This document shows positions 34,527 to 43,478 of a DNA stretch of 51,617 nucleotides, piece by piece. The position numbers were made by a program, and so were the translations under genes. Below the pieces are notes generated by a model. It had not been told where the DNA came from and ran no database searches. It saw nothing but the letters and a program-made list of their open reading frames with translations. Each line of letters opens with the position of its first letter. Position 1 is the first letter of the stretch. The stretch is from Rhodospirillaceae bacterium (GTDB taxonomy: Bacteria; Pseudomonadota; Alphaproteobacteria; Rhodospirillales; JABJKH01): contig JABJKH010000079.1 of assembly GCA_018660465.1 (NCBI GenBank), forward strand, positions 1-51,617. The letters are read 5' to 3'.

Positions 34527-34601
34527 AACAAGTACGCTGGCCAGCCCCTTTTTTAATCTTCTGATAAAGATTTAATTAATTCCCATAACTAATTGGAAAT
34601 A

Positions 34602-35627
<1,026 letters not shown>

Positions 35628-35720
35628 CTAAATTTCTAGGTTGCAGCAACGGTCTCTTAAGGAGTTATGTAAGATATAGGCTCATCATACAAAGCTAAAC
35701 CTTTATCGCTTGGGACGTCC

Positions 35721-35933
35721 GTGGAATACAAGAACGTAAAATTAAGGAAGGTCTATTTTGAGTTCCATCAGGTTGGGCGGGCTCGAAAGTGTGTGGCCAT
35801 TGATCCGATTACAGGTAGAGAAATCACAATGGTGTGCGCACCGGGGTACAGTGTTAGCGCCTTGAAGAAAATGGCAGCCCGAAAACTGGCCTACGTCATT
35901 TGGAAAGATAGAGAAAAGCGCCGCCAAACTTGA
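35721..35933 (+). CDS. Small conserved protein, DUF6898-like
   Basis: 70 residues from GTG 35721. The pattern VYFEFHQVGRARKCVAIDPITGREITMVCAP, then SALKKMAARKLAYVIWKDR, resembles short alphaproteobacterial proteins annotated DUF6898: a few beta-strands followed by a basic helix. I recognise this from memory only. The start lacks a strong Shine-Dalgarno sequence and other starts are not in frame. It lies divergent from hemB and convergent with mucR, whose stop is 13 nt away. Confidence 0.55.
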   Translation: MEYKNVKLRKVYFEFHQVGRARKCVAIDPITGREITMVCAPGYSVSALKKMAARKLAYVIWKDREKRRQT

Positions 35934-35946
35934 TAATGACCCAGCG

Positions 35947-36366
35947 TTATTTTTTACCCAACTTAGAATTTTTAGCGAATTGAGATCGCTTCTTGGCGTA
36001 GTTGGGGGCGACCATTGGGTAATCGGGTGATAACCCCCATTTTGCTCGGTAGGCTTCCGGCGTTAGATTAAAATAGGTTCTTAAATGGCGTTTCAACATT
36101 TTCAGCTTTTTCCCGTCCTCCAGGCAAATGATGTAATCGGGAGTTACTGATTTCCGAATCGAAACAGGTGGGGGCTGCGTAGACCTAACATCAACAGTGG
36201 AACCGCCAGCCACGCTTGTAAGAGCCTGTACGACATTCAGAATAAGATCTTTTAGGTCCTCACGAGCGACCTGATTTTTCGATACATACGACGAAACAAT
36301 CTCAGTCGATAGTCGCAAGACATCACCAGGATCTATCTCAGCCGATTTTTCCGGTTTAAGTCCCAT
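35947..36366 (-). CDS. mucR: MucR/Ros family zinc-finger transcriptional regulator
   Basis: 139 residues. The N-terminal helical part (DVLRLSTEIVSSYVSKNQVA) serves oligomerisation; the C-terminal prokaryotic zinc finger is YIICLEDGKKLKMLKRHLRTYFNLTPEAYRAKWGL, followed by PDYPMVAPNYAKKRS. Ros/MucR proteins are global, H-NS-like repressors of AT-rich DNA that control exopolysaccharide, motility and cell-cycle genes and often their own promoter. The AT-rich gap upstream holds two identical A-tract repeats (36461-36544). The gene is divergent from rpiB. Confidence 0.93.
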   Translation of the reverse strand: MGLKPEKSAEIDPGDVLRLSTEIVSSYVSKNQVAREDLKDLILNVVQALTSVAGGSTVDVRSTQPPPVSIRKSVTPDYIICLEDGKKLKMLKRHLRTYFNLTPEAYRAKWGLSPDYPMVAPNYAKKRSQFAKNSKLGKK

Positions 36367-36460
36367 CTCATTTCTCCAAGCAACAAAATTTTAATCGGCA
36401 AAGTATTATTTATTCCTCTCAGAATATTAAACGCGAGAAGAAAATCGATAATTTGTCATT

Positions 36461-36544
36461 CGAATAAAAAAAAATCACCTGGTAAATCAAAATCAGCTTT
36501 TAAACTTGTTTGTATACTTAATAATCTGGCGAATAAAAAAAAAT
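36461..36544. repeat. 15-bp direct A-tract repeat upstream of mucR
   Basis: CGAATAAAAAAAAAT occurs at 36461-36475 and again, identical, at 36530-36544. The copies are 69 bp apart start to start (about 6.5 helical turns), within the 353-bp AT-rich gap (36367-36719) between mucR and rpiB. The rest of the gap has no reading frame of note. Confidence 0.75.
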
Positions 36545-36719
36545 ATGCAATGATTATTATACTAACTTGGAAATTTGATGCATACCGGTAGCTGGCTAAG
36601 TACTCAAAAAAAAGTGGTGGCGATAGGTTGTGCCCTGTTGGCATAAAGGCGCGATATATGGTACTTACTCCTAGCCCTAGGGGTTTGGGACCCGTAATTC
36701 ATTATAGTTGCTGATACTT

Positions 36720-37163
36720 ATGCCAACCGAAACAATTGCCATTGCGTGTGATCACGGGGGATACGAGCTGAAATTGTTGTTACGGGGTACCCTTGAAGAT
36801 AAAGGGTACCAAGTGCTCGACCTTGGTACCGATGGACCGGAGTCCGTCGACTATCCTGATTTCGGGTTTAAACTCGCTGAAGCCATTCGGGATGGAAAAG
36901 TTTCAAAGGGCGTGTTGATTTGCGGCAGCGGGATTGGCATCAGCATTTCGGCCAATCGCTATACTGATGTGCGTGCAGCGCTTGTTCATGATGCGTTGGG
37001 GGCAAAGCTCAGTCGGCAGCATAACGATGCCAATGTTATTTGTTTTGGCGGACGCATGATCGGGCCAGAGCTGGCGCTCGATTGTTTAAACATTTTTCTT
37101 TCCACCGAATTCGAAGGCGGACGTCATGCGCGCCGTGTCGATAAGCTATCAAATCCCAGTTAA
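36720..37163 (+). CDS. rpiB: Ribose 5-phosphate isomerase B
   Basis: 147-residue RpiB/LacAB-type isomerase of the pentose phosphate pathway. Signatures: AIACDHGGYELK at the N-terminus, DLGTDGPESVDYPDF, the active-site Cys in GVLICGSGIGISISANR, and VICFGGRMIGPELA. I used ATG 36720; a TTG four codons earlier is also in frame. It precedes glyA by 19 nt, the usual rpiB-glyA pair, probably cotranscribed. Confidence 0.95.
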   Translation: MPTETIAIACDHGGYELKLLLRGTLEDKGYQVLDLGTDGPESVDYPDFGFKLAEAIRDGKVSKGVLICGSGIGISISANRYTDVRAALVHDALGAKLSRQHNDANVICFGGRMIGPELALDCLNIFLSTEFEGGRHARRVDKLSNPS

Positions 37164-37182
37164 CCTTGAGGAATCACAATAA

Positions 37183-38493
37183 ATGACTGTGGCGAAGATT
37201 GAGTACCCGACCGAACATCACAATGGTTTTTTTGAAGCATCCCTAAGCCAAGCTGATCCAGAATTAGCCGCTGCGGTGGGCAAAGAACTCGGTCGCCAGC
37301 AAGACCAGATCGAACTCATCGCGTCTGAAAACATCGTATCCAGGGCTGTGTTGGAAGCTCAAGGAACAGTGCTGACCAATAAATACGCCGAAGGGTACCC
37401 TGGTCGGCGTTATTATGGCGGCTGCAAATTCGTTGATATCGCAGAAGAAATTGCTATTGACCGGGCAAAAAAGCTGTTCTGTTGTGAGTACGCAAACGTT
37501 CAGCCCCATTCAGGCGCTCAAGCCAATGGTGCCGCCATGATGGCGGTGGTGAAGCCTGGTGATACGATCATGGGGATGTCCCTCGCGGCTGGTGGACATT
37601 TGACCCACGGCGCGCCGCCGGCTCAGTCTGGCAAGTGGTTTAATGCGGTTCAGTACGGGGTCCGTCGGCAAGATGGCCAGATAGATTTCGACGAAGTTGA
37701 AAGCATTGCTAAGGAATATAATCCATCGCTGATCATCGCCGGTGGGTCGGCTTATCCAAGAGTTATTGAATTTGCTCGTTTCCGCAAAATTGCCGATGAG
37801 GTCGGCGCGATGCTTCTCGTCGACATGGCGCATTTCGCCGGACTTGTCGCTGCTGGCGTTCATCCATCACCTGTCCCCATTGCCGACATCACAACGACAA
37901 CAACCCACAAAACCTTGCGCGGTCCGCGGGGTGGCATGGTGCTTACAAATGATGAGGGGCTGGCCAAGAAAATAAATTCAGCGGTATTTCCGGGGCTTCA
38001 GGGTGGGCCATTGATGCATGTCATCGCTGCCAAGGCTGTGGCGTTAGGCGAAGCACTAACTCCTGAATTTAAAACGTACGCCGCAAACGTTGCTGAAAAC
38101 GCAAAGGTTCTGGCTGGAACGTTACTTGAAAAAGGCTTTGATATCGTTTCAGGCGGAACCGATACCCACTTGATGCTGGTCGATCTTCGGCCTAAGGGCC
38201 TGACCGGACGGGACGCGGAACAGAGCCTCGAACGGGCGTCCATGACATGCAACAAAAACGGCATTCCATTTGACCCGGAAAAACCAATGGTGACGTCAGG
38301 CATTCGTCTCGGCACACCAGCGGCGACCACCCGAGGTTTCGGGCCTGCTGAATTCCAACGGGTCGGGGAACTGATTTCTGAGGTGTTAGATGGATTGGCG
38401 GATAATCCTGAAGATAATTCTGCGGCTGAGAATGCTGCGAAGGCTAAGGTTGCGGAACTCTGTAGTTCCTTTCCTATTTATCAAGATTTATGA
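37183..38493 (+). CDS. glyA: Serine hydroxymethyltransferase
   Basis: 436-residue PLP enzyme that interconverts serine and glycine while charging tetrahydrofolate with one carbon. Visible: [35 protein letters not shown], the PLP Lys243 in [14 protein letters not shown], and [15 protein letters not shown]. Full length. nrdR follows after 42 nt, the standard alphaproteobacterial order. Confidence 0.97.
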   Translation: MTVAKIEYPTEHHNGFFEASLSQADPELAAAVGKELGRQQDQIELIASENIVSRAVLEAQGTVLTNKYAEGYPGRRYYGGCKFVDIAEEIAIDRAKKLFCCEYANVQPHSGAQANGAAMMAVVKPGDTIMGMSLAAGGHLTHGAPPAQSGKWFNAVQYGVRRQDGQIDFDEVESIAKEYNPSLIIAGGSAYPRVIEFARFRKIADEVGAMLLVDMAHFAGLVAAGVHPSPVPIADITTTTTHKTLRGPRGGMVLTNDEGLAKKINSAVFPGLQGGPLMHVIAAKAVALGEALTPEFKTYAANVAENAKVLAGTLLEKGFDIVSGGTDTHLMLVDLRPKGLTGRDAEQSLERASMTCNKNGIPFDPEKPMVTSGIRLGTPAATTRGFGPAEFQRVGELISEVLDGLADNPEDNSAAENAAKAKVAELCSSFPIYQDL

Positions 38494-38535
38494 GGTAAAT
38501 AGAATGCGCGCTGCCAAAAACGGGGGAATTTAAAT

Positions 38536-38994
38536 ATGCGCTGTCCTTTTTGTCACCACGACGATACTCAGGTTAAAGATTCGCGCCCGACCGAAGATAA
38601 TTCGGCCATTCGGCGGCGGCGGTTCTGCTTGGCGTGCGGGTCCAGATTTACCACGTTCGAACGGGTACAACTGCGTGAACTGACCGTGGTTAAGAGTAAT
38701 GGCGAGAAGGTCCCCTTTGATCGAGATAAAGTCGCGCGCTCGTTGAGTATCGCGCTTCGCAAACGCCCCGTAGATGAAGACCGAATTGAACGGATCGTCA
38801 ACAGCATCCAGCGACGTCTGGAAACCTTGGGTGAAAGTGAAATTGCCACCCGCGTCGTCGGGGAAATGATTATGGATCAACTGGCCGATCTTGATCAGGT
38901 TGCCTATGTCCGCTTTGCCTCGGTTTATCGTAACTTCCGTGAAGCCAAAGATTTTGGTGAGTTCGTGGGTAAGCTGGACGGCGATGAAGATTGA
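38536..38994 (+). CDS. nrdR: Transcriptional repressor NrdR
   Basis: 152 residues. An N-terminal zinc ribbon (CPFC at 3-6, CLAC near 34) is followed by an ATP-cone ([20 protein letters not shown] ... [11 protein letters not shown]). NrdR represses ribonucleotide reductase genes when dATP is bound. No NrdR box is seen near this gene and no nrd genes are in the window. The C-terminus is acidic. Confidence 0.96.
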   Translation: MRCPFCHHDDTQVKDSRPTEDNSAIRRRRFCLACGSRFTTFERVQLRELTVVKSNGEKVPFDRDKVARSLSIALRKRPVDEDRIERIVNSIQRRLETLGESEIATRVVGEMIMDQLADLDQVAYVRFASVYRNFREAKDFGEFVGKLDGDED

Positions 38995-39018
38995 ACCAAT
39001 CTGCCCTAATGGCAAATT

Positions 39019-39603
39019 ATGTTTACAGGAATAATTTCTGATCTAGGTACCGTACGCACCGTTGTCGATGGCGGCGATATGCGGCTGGAAATATTGACGA
39101 CGTATAACACCGATTCCATAGAAATGGGGGCCTCTATCTGTTGCTCAGGCTGTTGCCTGACAGTGATTGAGAAAGGCCAGGACTGGTTTGCGGTTCAGGT
39201 CTCAGGTGAAAGCCTCGCCAAAACAGTGCTTGGCGCATGGGCCGAGGGGACACGGGTTAACTTGGAACGAGCCCTAAAAATGGGTGATGAACTGGGGGGG
39301 CATATCGTGTCTGGCCATATCGATGGAGTTGGAGAGGTGTTATCTGTTACGGAAGATGGCGAGTCACAGCGTATCTCATTTAAAGCACCTGACCCGTTGA
39401 AGCGATTTATCGCTGAAAAAGGTTCGATAACAGTTGATGGGGTTTCGTTAACCGTCAACGACGTGCGTGACGCAGAATTCGATGTGAACGTAATTCCTCA
39501 CACCCAACAAGTAACGACGCTAGGTGGGCTTGGCACGGGCGACAATGTAAACCTGGAAATAGATATGCTCTCCAGGTATGTTGCGCGCCAACTTGAAAAA
39601 TGA
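39019..39603 (+). CDS. ribE: Riboflavin synthase alpha chain
   Basis: 194 residues made of two lumazine-binding beta-barrel repeats: MFTGIISDLGTV with CCSGCCLTVI, then LGGHIVSGHIDGVGEV with GSITVDGVSLTVNDV. It dismutates 6,7-dimethyl-8-ribityllumazine to riboflavin. It lies 24 nt after nrdR and 16 nt before ribB, so the genes form the cluster ribE-ribB-ribH-nusB. Gap sizes leave no room for an FMN riboswitch. Confidence 0.96.
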   Translation: MFTGIISDLGTVRTVVDGGDMRLEILTTYNTDSIEMGASICCSGCCLTVIEKGQDWFAVQVSGESLAKTVLGAWAEGTRVNLERALKMGDELGGHIVSGHIDGVGEVLSVTEDGESQRISFKAPDPLKRFIAEKGSITVDGVSLTVNDVRDAEFDVNVIPHTQQVTTLGGLGTGDNVNLEIDMLSRYVARQLEK

Positions 39604-39619
39604 ATAAAAGGATCGCCGG

Positions 39620-40741
39620 GTGCCGTATAAGGATCAACTCTCGTCCATCGAAGACATTATAGAAGACGCCCGAAACGGCCGCATGTTCATCCTCGTCGAT
39701 GATGAGGAACGTGAAAACGAAGGCGACCTCGTAATTCCGGGTCAAATGGCGACACCCGACGCGATCAATTTCATGGCTAAATATGGCCGCGGATTGATTT
39801 GTTTGTCTTTGGATAATAAGCGGGTCGAAGAATTAAATCTGCCTCTGATGGCCAGAGCCAACGAATCCCGTCACCAAACAGCGTTCACCGTTTCCATCGA
39901 AGCACGCGAGGGTGTTTCCACCGGAATTTCAGCATCGGATCGGGCACGAACGATCTCTGTCGCGATTGATCCTGATAAAGGGATTGATGATATCGTGACG
40001 CCGGGGCACGTGTTTCCCTTGGCAGCTCGGGATGGCGGTGTCCTGGTACGCGCCGGTCACACGGAAGCTGCGATTGATATCTCAAGGCTGGCGGGGCTAA
40101 ACCCAACGGGTGTGATCTGCGAAATCATGAACGAAGATGGCACCATGGCGCGGATGCCGGATTTGGTCGCCTTTGCACAATTGCACGGACTTAAAATCGC
40201 CACCATCGCCGATCTGATCGCCTATCGCTTACGTCATGATCGGGTGGTCGAACGGAAGTTGGAAACTGAGTTCGACAGTGTCTATGGCGGTACCTTCAAA
40301 ATGTACGTTTACGTCAACGAGAGCCCTTATGCCGAACACATCGCCCTGGTTAAAGGAGATGTCGGAAACGGTGGAAACCCAACCCTTGTACGGATGCATG
40401 GGGTGAACATTCTGCCGGATATCCTAGGCGAAAGCGGTTCCCACCGGGCCGACGAACTCCACACCGCCATGAAGATGATTGATGAAGAAGGCTGCGGCGT
40501 CATTGTTCTGCTGCGTGAACCGTCACCGACAAACTTGTCTGACAGAGTCCAGGCGAGCATTGATAATGGTGGTAAGCGCCCGTCAGATCTCCGCGATTAT
40601 GGGGTTGGCGCGCAGATATTGTTGGACCTTGGCGTTAAGGAGATGATTTTACTGTCTAACATTAAAAGAACCATCGTTGGGTTAGACGGCTATGGCCTGA
40701 GTGTTATTGATCAGCGTTCCATTCCAACGGAAAAAAAATAG
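39620..40741 (+). CDS. ribB: 3,4-Dihydroxy-2-butanone 4-phosphate synthase fused to a degenerate RibA-like domain
   Basis: 373 residues from GTG 39620. Residues 1-205 are a complete Rib[86 protein letters not shown]. Residues 215-373 align with GTP cyclohydrolase II ([36 protein letters not shown]), but the zinc cysteines are gone: the usual GSLRCDCG region reads [11 protein letters not shown]. The RQEGRGIGL loop reads [12 protein letters not shown] cyclohydrolase activity is therefore unlikely. This matches RibBX-type hybrids. ribH starts 2 nt after the stop. Confidence 0.93.
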   Translation: MPYKDQLSSIEDIIEDARNGRMFILVDDEERENEGDLVIPGQMATPDAINFMAKYGRGLICLSLDNKRVEELNLPLMARANESRHQTAFTVSIEAREGVSTGISASDRARTISVAIDPDKGIDDIVTPGHVFPLAARDGGVLVRAGHTEAAIDISRLAGLNPTGVICEIMNEDGTMARMPDLVAFAQLHGLKIATIADLIAYRLRHDRVVERKLETEFDSVYGGTFKMYVYVNESPYAEHIALVKGDVGNGGNPTLVRMHGVNILPDILGESGSHRADELHTAMKMIDEEGCGVIVLLREPSPTNLSDRVQASIDNGGKRPSDLRDYGVGAQILLDLGVKEMILLSNIKRTIVGLDGYGLSVIDQRSIPTEKK

Positions 40742-40742
40742 C

Positions 40743-41180
40743 ATGGCGGAAACCTCCAAAATTCTGATTGTTGATTCGCCGTATTATCAGGATATCACCG
40801 ACCATTTGGTATCAGGTGCAGCAGATGCGCTAAAAGACGAAGGATATGCCTGGGATCGGATTTCTGTCCCTGGTGTTTTTGAAGTTCCCGCGGCCATCGC
40901 CTTGGCCGCAAAGTCTCGCGAAAACTTTTCTGGGTTTGTCGCCCTGGGCTGCGTGATCCGGGGCGAGACCGACCATTACGACCATATCTGCCGAGAAGCG
41001 AGCCGCGCCTTAATGAATCTTTCAGTTCAGACGGGACTGGCGATTGGATTTGGAATTTTGACCTGTGAGAATATGGATCAAGCCCTTGCCAGAGCCGACG
41101 TAAATCAAGGCAACAAGGGCCGAGATGCGGCCGAAGCATGTCTTCGAATGGTTGATCTTAAATCTCGGTTCAGAGGGTAG
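40743..41180 (+). CDS. ribH: 6,7-Dimethyl-8-ribityllumazine synthase
   Basis: 145 residues: ILIVDSPYYQDITDHLVSGA, the substrate loop VPGVFEVPAAIALAA, LGCVIRGETDHYDHICREAS with the catalytic His, and IGFGILTCENMDQALARAD. It condenses the RibB product with the pyrimidine intermediate. ATG 40743 starts right after the ribB stop; an earlier start in this frame lies inside ribB and lacks similarity. nusB follows after 5 nt. Confidence 0.96.
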   Translation: MAETSKILIVDSPYYQDITDHLVSGAADALKDEGYAWDRISVPGVFEVPAAIALAAKSRENFSGFVALGCVIRGETDHYDHICREASRALMNLSVQTGLAIGFGILTCENMDQALARADVNQGNKGRDAAEACLRMVDLKSRFRG

Positions 41181-41185
41181 GGGGT

Positions 41186-41686
41186 ATGTCGGATGATGCC
41201 CCCAACCGAAGTTCTTCACGTCTTGTTGCGGTGCAGCTTCTCTATGAAATGGATGTCTCCGGCGTAGGCCCGAACCAGGTTTTAAAAGAGTTCCTACTCG
41301 ACCGTTGGAAGCCACCCGTCGCCGATATTGAAGAAGATGGCGAGTTGGCCCCAGTTGATGAGGAATATCTAAGCAAGCTGGTTGCTGGAATCTGGGACAC
41401 GACAGAAGAACTCAATCAACTGCTAGAACCCATTCTTTCTCCTGCTCATAGCATGGACCGGGTGGAAACTTTGGTGAAGTTGATCTTACAATTAGGGGCC
41501 TACGAGCTTCAAAATTGTAAATTTGTGCCGGCACGAGTGGTAATTAATGAATACATGAACGTAGCGAATGCCTTTTTTGCTGAAAATGAACCGAAGTTAA
41601 TCAACGGCGTACTTGATAAGTTGGCGCAGGAACTGCGCACAAAGGAAATGGCAGCGGGGGGAACCGCGCCCGATGACACAGAGTGA
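41186..41686 (+). CDS. nusB: Transcription antitermination protein NusB
   Basis: 166 residues, all helical: SSSRLVAVQLLYEMDVSG near the N-terminus, LVKLILQLGAYELQNCKFVPARVVINEYMNVANAFFAENEPKLINGVLDKLA at the C-terminus. With NusE it binds boxA RNA in rRNA antitermination complexes. It stands after ribH, a widespread arrangement, and overlaps thiL by 14 nt. Confidence 0.95.
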   Translation: MSDDAPNRSSSRLVAVQLLYEMDVSGVGPNQVLKEFLLDRWKPPVADIEEDGELAPVDEEYLSKLVAGIWDTTEELNQLLEPILSPAHSMDRVETLVKLILQLGAYELQNCKFVPARVVINEYMNVANAFFAENEPKLINGVLDKLAQELRTKEMAAGGTAPDDTE

Positions 41687-42668
41687 CCGACCGACAGAAT
41701 TTGATCTAATTCGTACCTATTTCGCACCTCTCGCCGAATCGGAAGCCGGCGCTTTCGGTCTGACCGACGATGCCGCAGTCCTGCCGATCGAACAGGGCCG
41801 GGAATTGGTAGCCACAACGGACACCATTGTTGCTGGGGTTCATTTCTTTGAGAAAACACCGGCCGACGCGGTCGCGGCTAAGTTGCTGCGTGTCAGCTTA
41901 TCGGACCTAGCTGCCATGGGGGCGACACCGCACAGCTATACGTTATCTTTGGCGCTCACCGACGTTATATCTAGCGACTGGTTAGGTGCCTTTAGTGCTT
42001 CATTAGGTCGTGATCAGGATACATATGGCATCACCCTTGTTGGCGGAGACACCGTCACCACGCCAGGGCCATTAACCCTTACGCTTACGGCGATGGGCAC
42101 CGTTTTAAAAGGCGAAGCCCTGCGGCGAAATGGGGCCGAAGTGGGAGATGATGTCTATGTGTCCGGGACAATTGGCGACGGCGCTTTGGGACTTTTGGTC
42201 GCGCTTGATAAATTAACCCAGCTTTCAAAAAGTGAGGCTGATTTTCTGTTGGATCGCTATCATTACCCGCGGTCTCGGGGGAATTTAGGCGAGAGACTAT
42301 TTGGCCTGGCTCATGCAGTAGCCGATGTATCAGATGGACTGGCGGCCGATTTGGGCCAAATTTGCCAACCGTCCAGAGTTTCAGCCGTTATCCAATCTCA
42401 TTTGGTTCCGCTTTCCGACGCTGCCAAGTCGGTTTTGAGCCTAGACACCCAGCATATTCAACAAATTCTGGGAGGCGGCGATGACTATGAGTTGATATTC
42501 ACGGCCGCACCATCCGTTGCAGAAAAACTAAATAATATCTCAGAAGAAATTGGCATTCCGGTGACCCGAATCGGCTCAATAGTTCCTGAAACCGGAGAAG
42601 ATGTTGTGATTAATGACGAGAGAGGAGAGGCAATTCTTCTTCTACATAACGGATTTCAGCACTTTTAA
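41673..42668 (+). CDS. thiL: Thiamine-phosphate kinase
   Basis: 331 residues: FGLTDDAAVLPI at the N-terminus, TDTIVAGVHFF, SDLAAMGATPHSYTLSLAL, TLVGGDTVTTPGPLTLTLTAMG, ADVSDGLAADLGQIC, and LGGGDDYELIFTA. The enzyme phosphorylates thiamine phosphate to the diphosphate cofactor. ATG 41673 lies within nusB; the frame is open further upstream, but FDLIRTYFAPL is the usual N-terminal sequence. It is the last gene before a strand-conserved FliL-like gene. Confidence 0.95.
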   Translation: MTQSDRPTEFDLIRTYFAPLAESEAGAFGLTDDAAVLPIEQGRELVATTDTIVAGVHFFEKTPADAVAAKLLRVSLSDLAAMGATPHSYTLSLALTDVISSDWLGAFSASLGRDQDTYGITLVGGDTVTTPGPLTLTLTAMGTVLKGEALRRNGAEVGDDVYVSGTIGDGALGLLVALDKLTQLSKSEADFLLDRYHYPRSRGNLGERLFGLAHAVADVSDGLAADLGQICQPSRVSAVIQSHLVPLSDAAKSVLSLDTQHIQQILGGGDDYELIFTAAPSVAEKLNNISEEIGIPVTRIGSIVPETGEDVVINDERGEAILLLHNGFQHF

Positions 42669-42745
42669 TTGATACTAGGTCTTTTCAGGGTCGCATCATC
42701 TCTGGATAATGCAATAAATTGGATACTTCCTTGGGATAGGAAATA

Positions 42746-43204
42746 ATGCAGAAACTCATAATTGCTGTCGTACTCGTCATGATGATTGCCGGAGGAGCGA
42801 TCAGCGCTCTCAAGTTTCTTGAAATCGGCCCCTTCGCGCCGGAGGAATCGGCCGCTGTAGATCCGAAAGCACCCGTCGCCAATCCGGATGAGCCTCCTAA
42901 ATATGTAGAAATGAAGCCGATTCTTATACCGGTAATTGCTCAGGATAAGGTCGTTGTCACGTATCGAATTGTCGTTCAACTGGAAACTTATGGATACGAT
43001 AACAAGCAAATGTTGCTGAAATTAAAACCCAAGTTGAGTGATATCTTCATCCGTGACTTACATGCATTCATCCCGCGTTTATTCCGTAATAAAAAAGAAT
43101 TGGATGTGGCAATTGTAAAGCAACGGTTGGAATTGATCGCCAGTCGGTCAACAAAACCGGGGGTAATTACAGGCGTTTTAGTCCAGTCCGTCACAAATAA
43201 TTAA
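42746..43204 (+). CDS. FliL-like membrane protein
   Basis: 152 residues: an N-terminal membrane helix (LIIAVVLVMMIAGGAISAL), a Pro-rich linker (DPKAPVANPDEPPK), then a periplasmic domain (KPILIPVIAQDKVVVTYRIVVQLE, LKPKLSDIFIRDLHAFIPRLF). The layout matches FliL, the stator-associated flagellar basal-body protein, but it is isolated from flagellar genes. The assignment is fold-level inference. It lies 77 nt after thiL. The following 274 bp up to hppA hold no gene; I saw only weak promoter-like hexamers there. Confidence 0.6.
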   Translation: MQKLIIAVVLVMMIAGGAISALKFLEIGPFAPEESAAVDPKAPVANPDEPPKYVEMKPILIPVIAQDKVVVTYRIVVQLETYGYDNKQMLLKLKPKLSDIFIRDLHAFIPRLFRNKKELDVAIVKQRLELIASRSTKPGVITGVLVQSVTNN

Positions 43205-43478
43205 AGTGATCGGCCCTCTCAGGTTCCGTTATTTTTTGTTATTCCCTTAATTATTTGAGTTAACCAACTGAATTTAAATGGGTTTATCTATTGCGGCATT
43301 CCCGTTCGGGTTGTTATGGAAATAATCTAAAACCAGCACATGGGCTATTGCCTTCACAGGTTCTGTCTGGCATTTTCCCCGGCAGCTAATTCAAAACTTT
43401 AGGACCTCGGGGCATTTGCTTAACGACAGCCGGATTGTCGGTGTCGACACGCCCCAACGTACAAGGGATCAATCTCAA

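Noticed and set aside
36456-36644. 62-codon minus-strand frame in the mucR-rpiB gap
   Set aside because: It is AT-rich with poly-Phe/Ile runs derived from A-tracts and has no ribosome site or conserved pattern.
37164-37182. Glycine or other riboswitch upstream of glyA
   Set aside because: Only 19 nt separate rpiB and glyA.
38995-39018. FMN riboswitch upstream of the riboflavin genes
   Set aside because: The nrdR-ribE gap is only 24 nt, too short for an RFN element, and no such fold is seen in nearby gaps.
43300-43320. CCCG-TT-CGGG hairpin upstream of hppA
   Set aside because: Four base pairs only; likely chance in a plain intergenic region.
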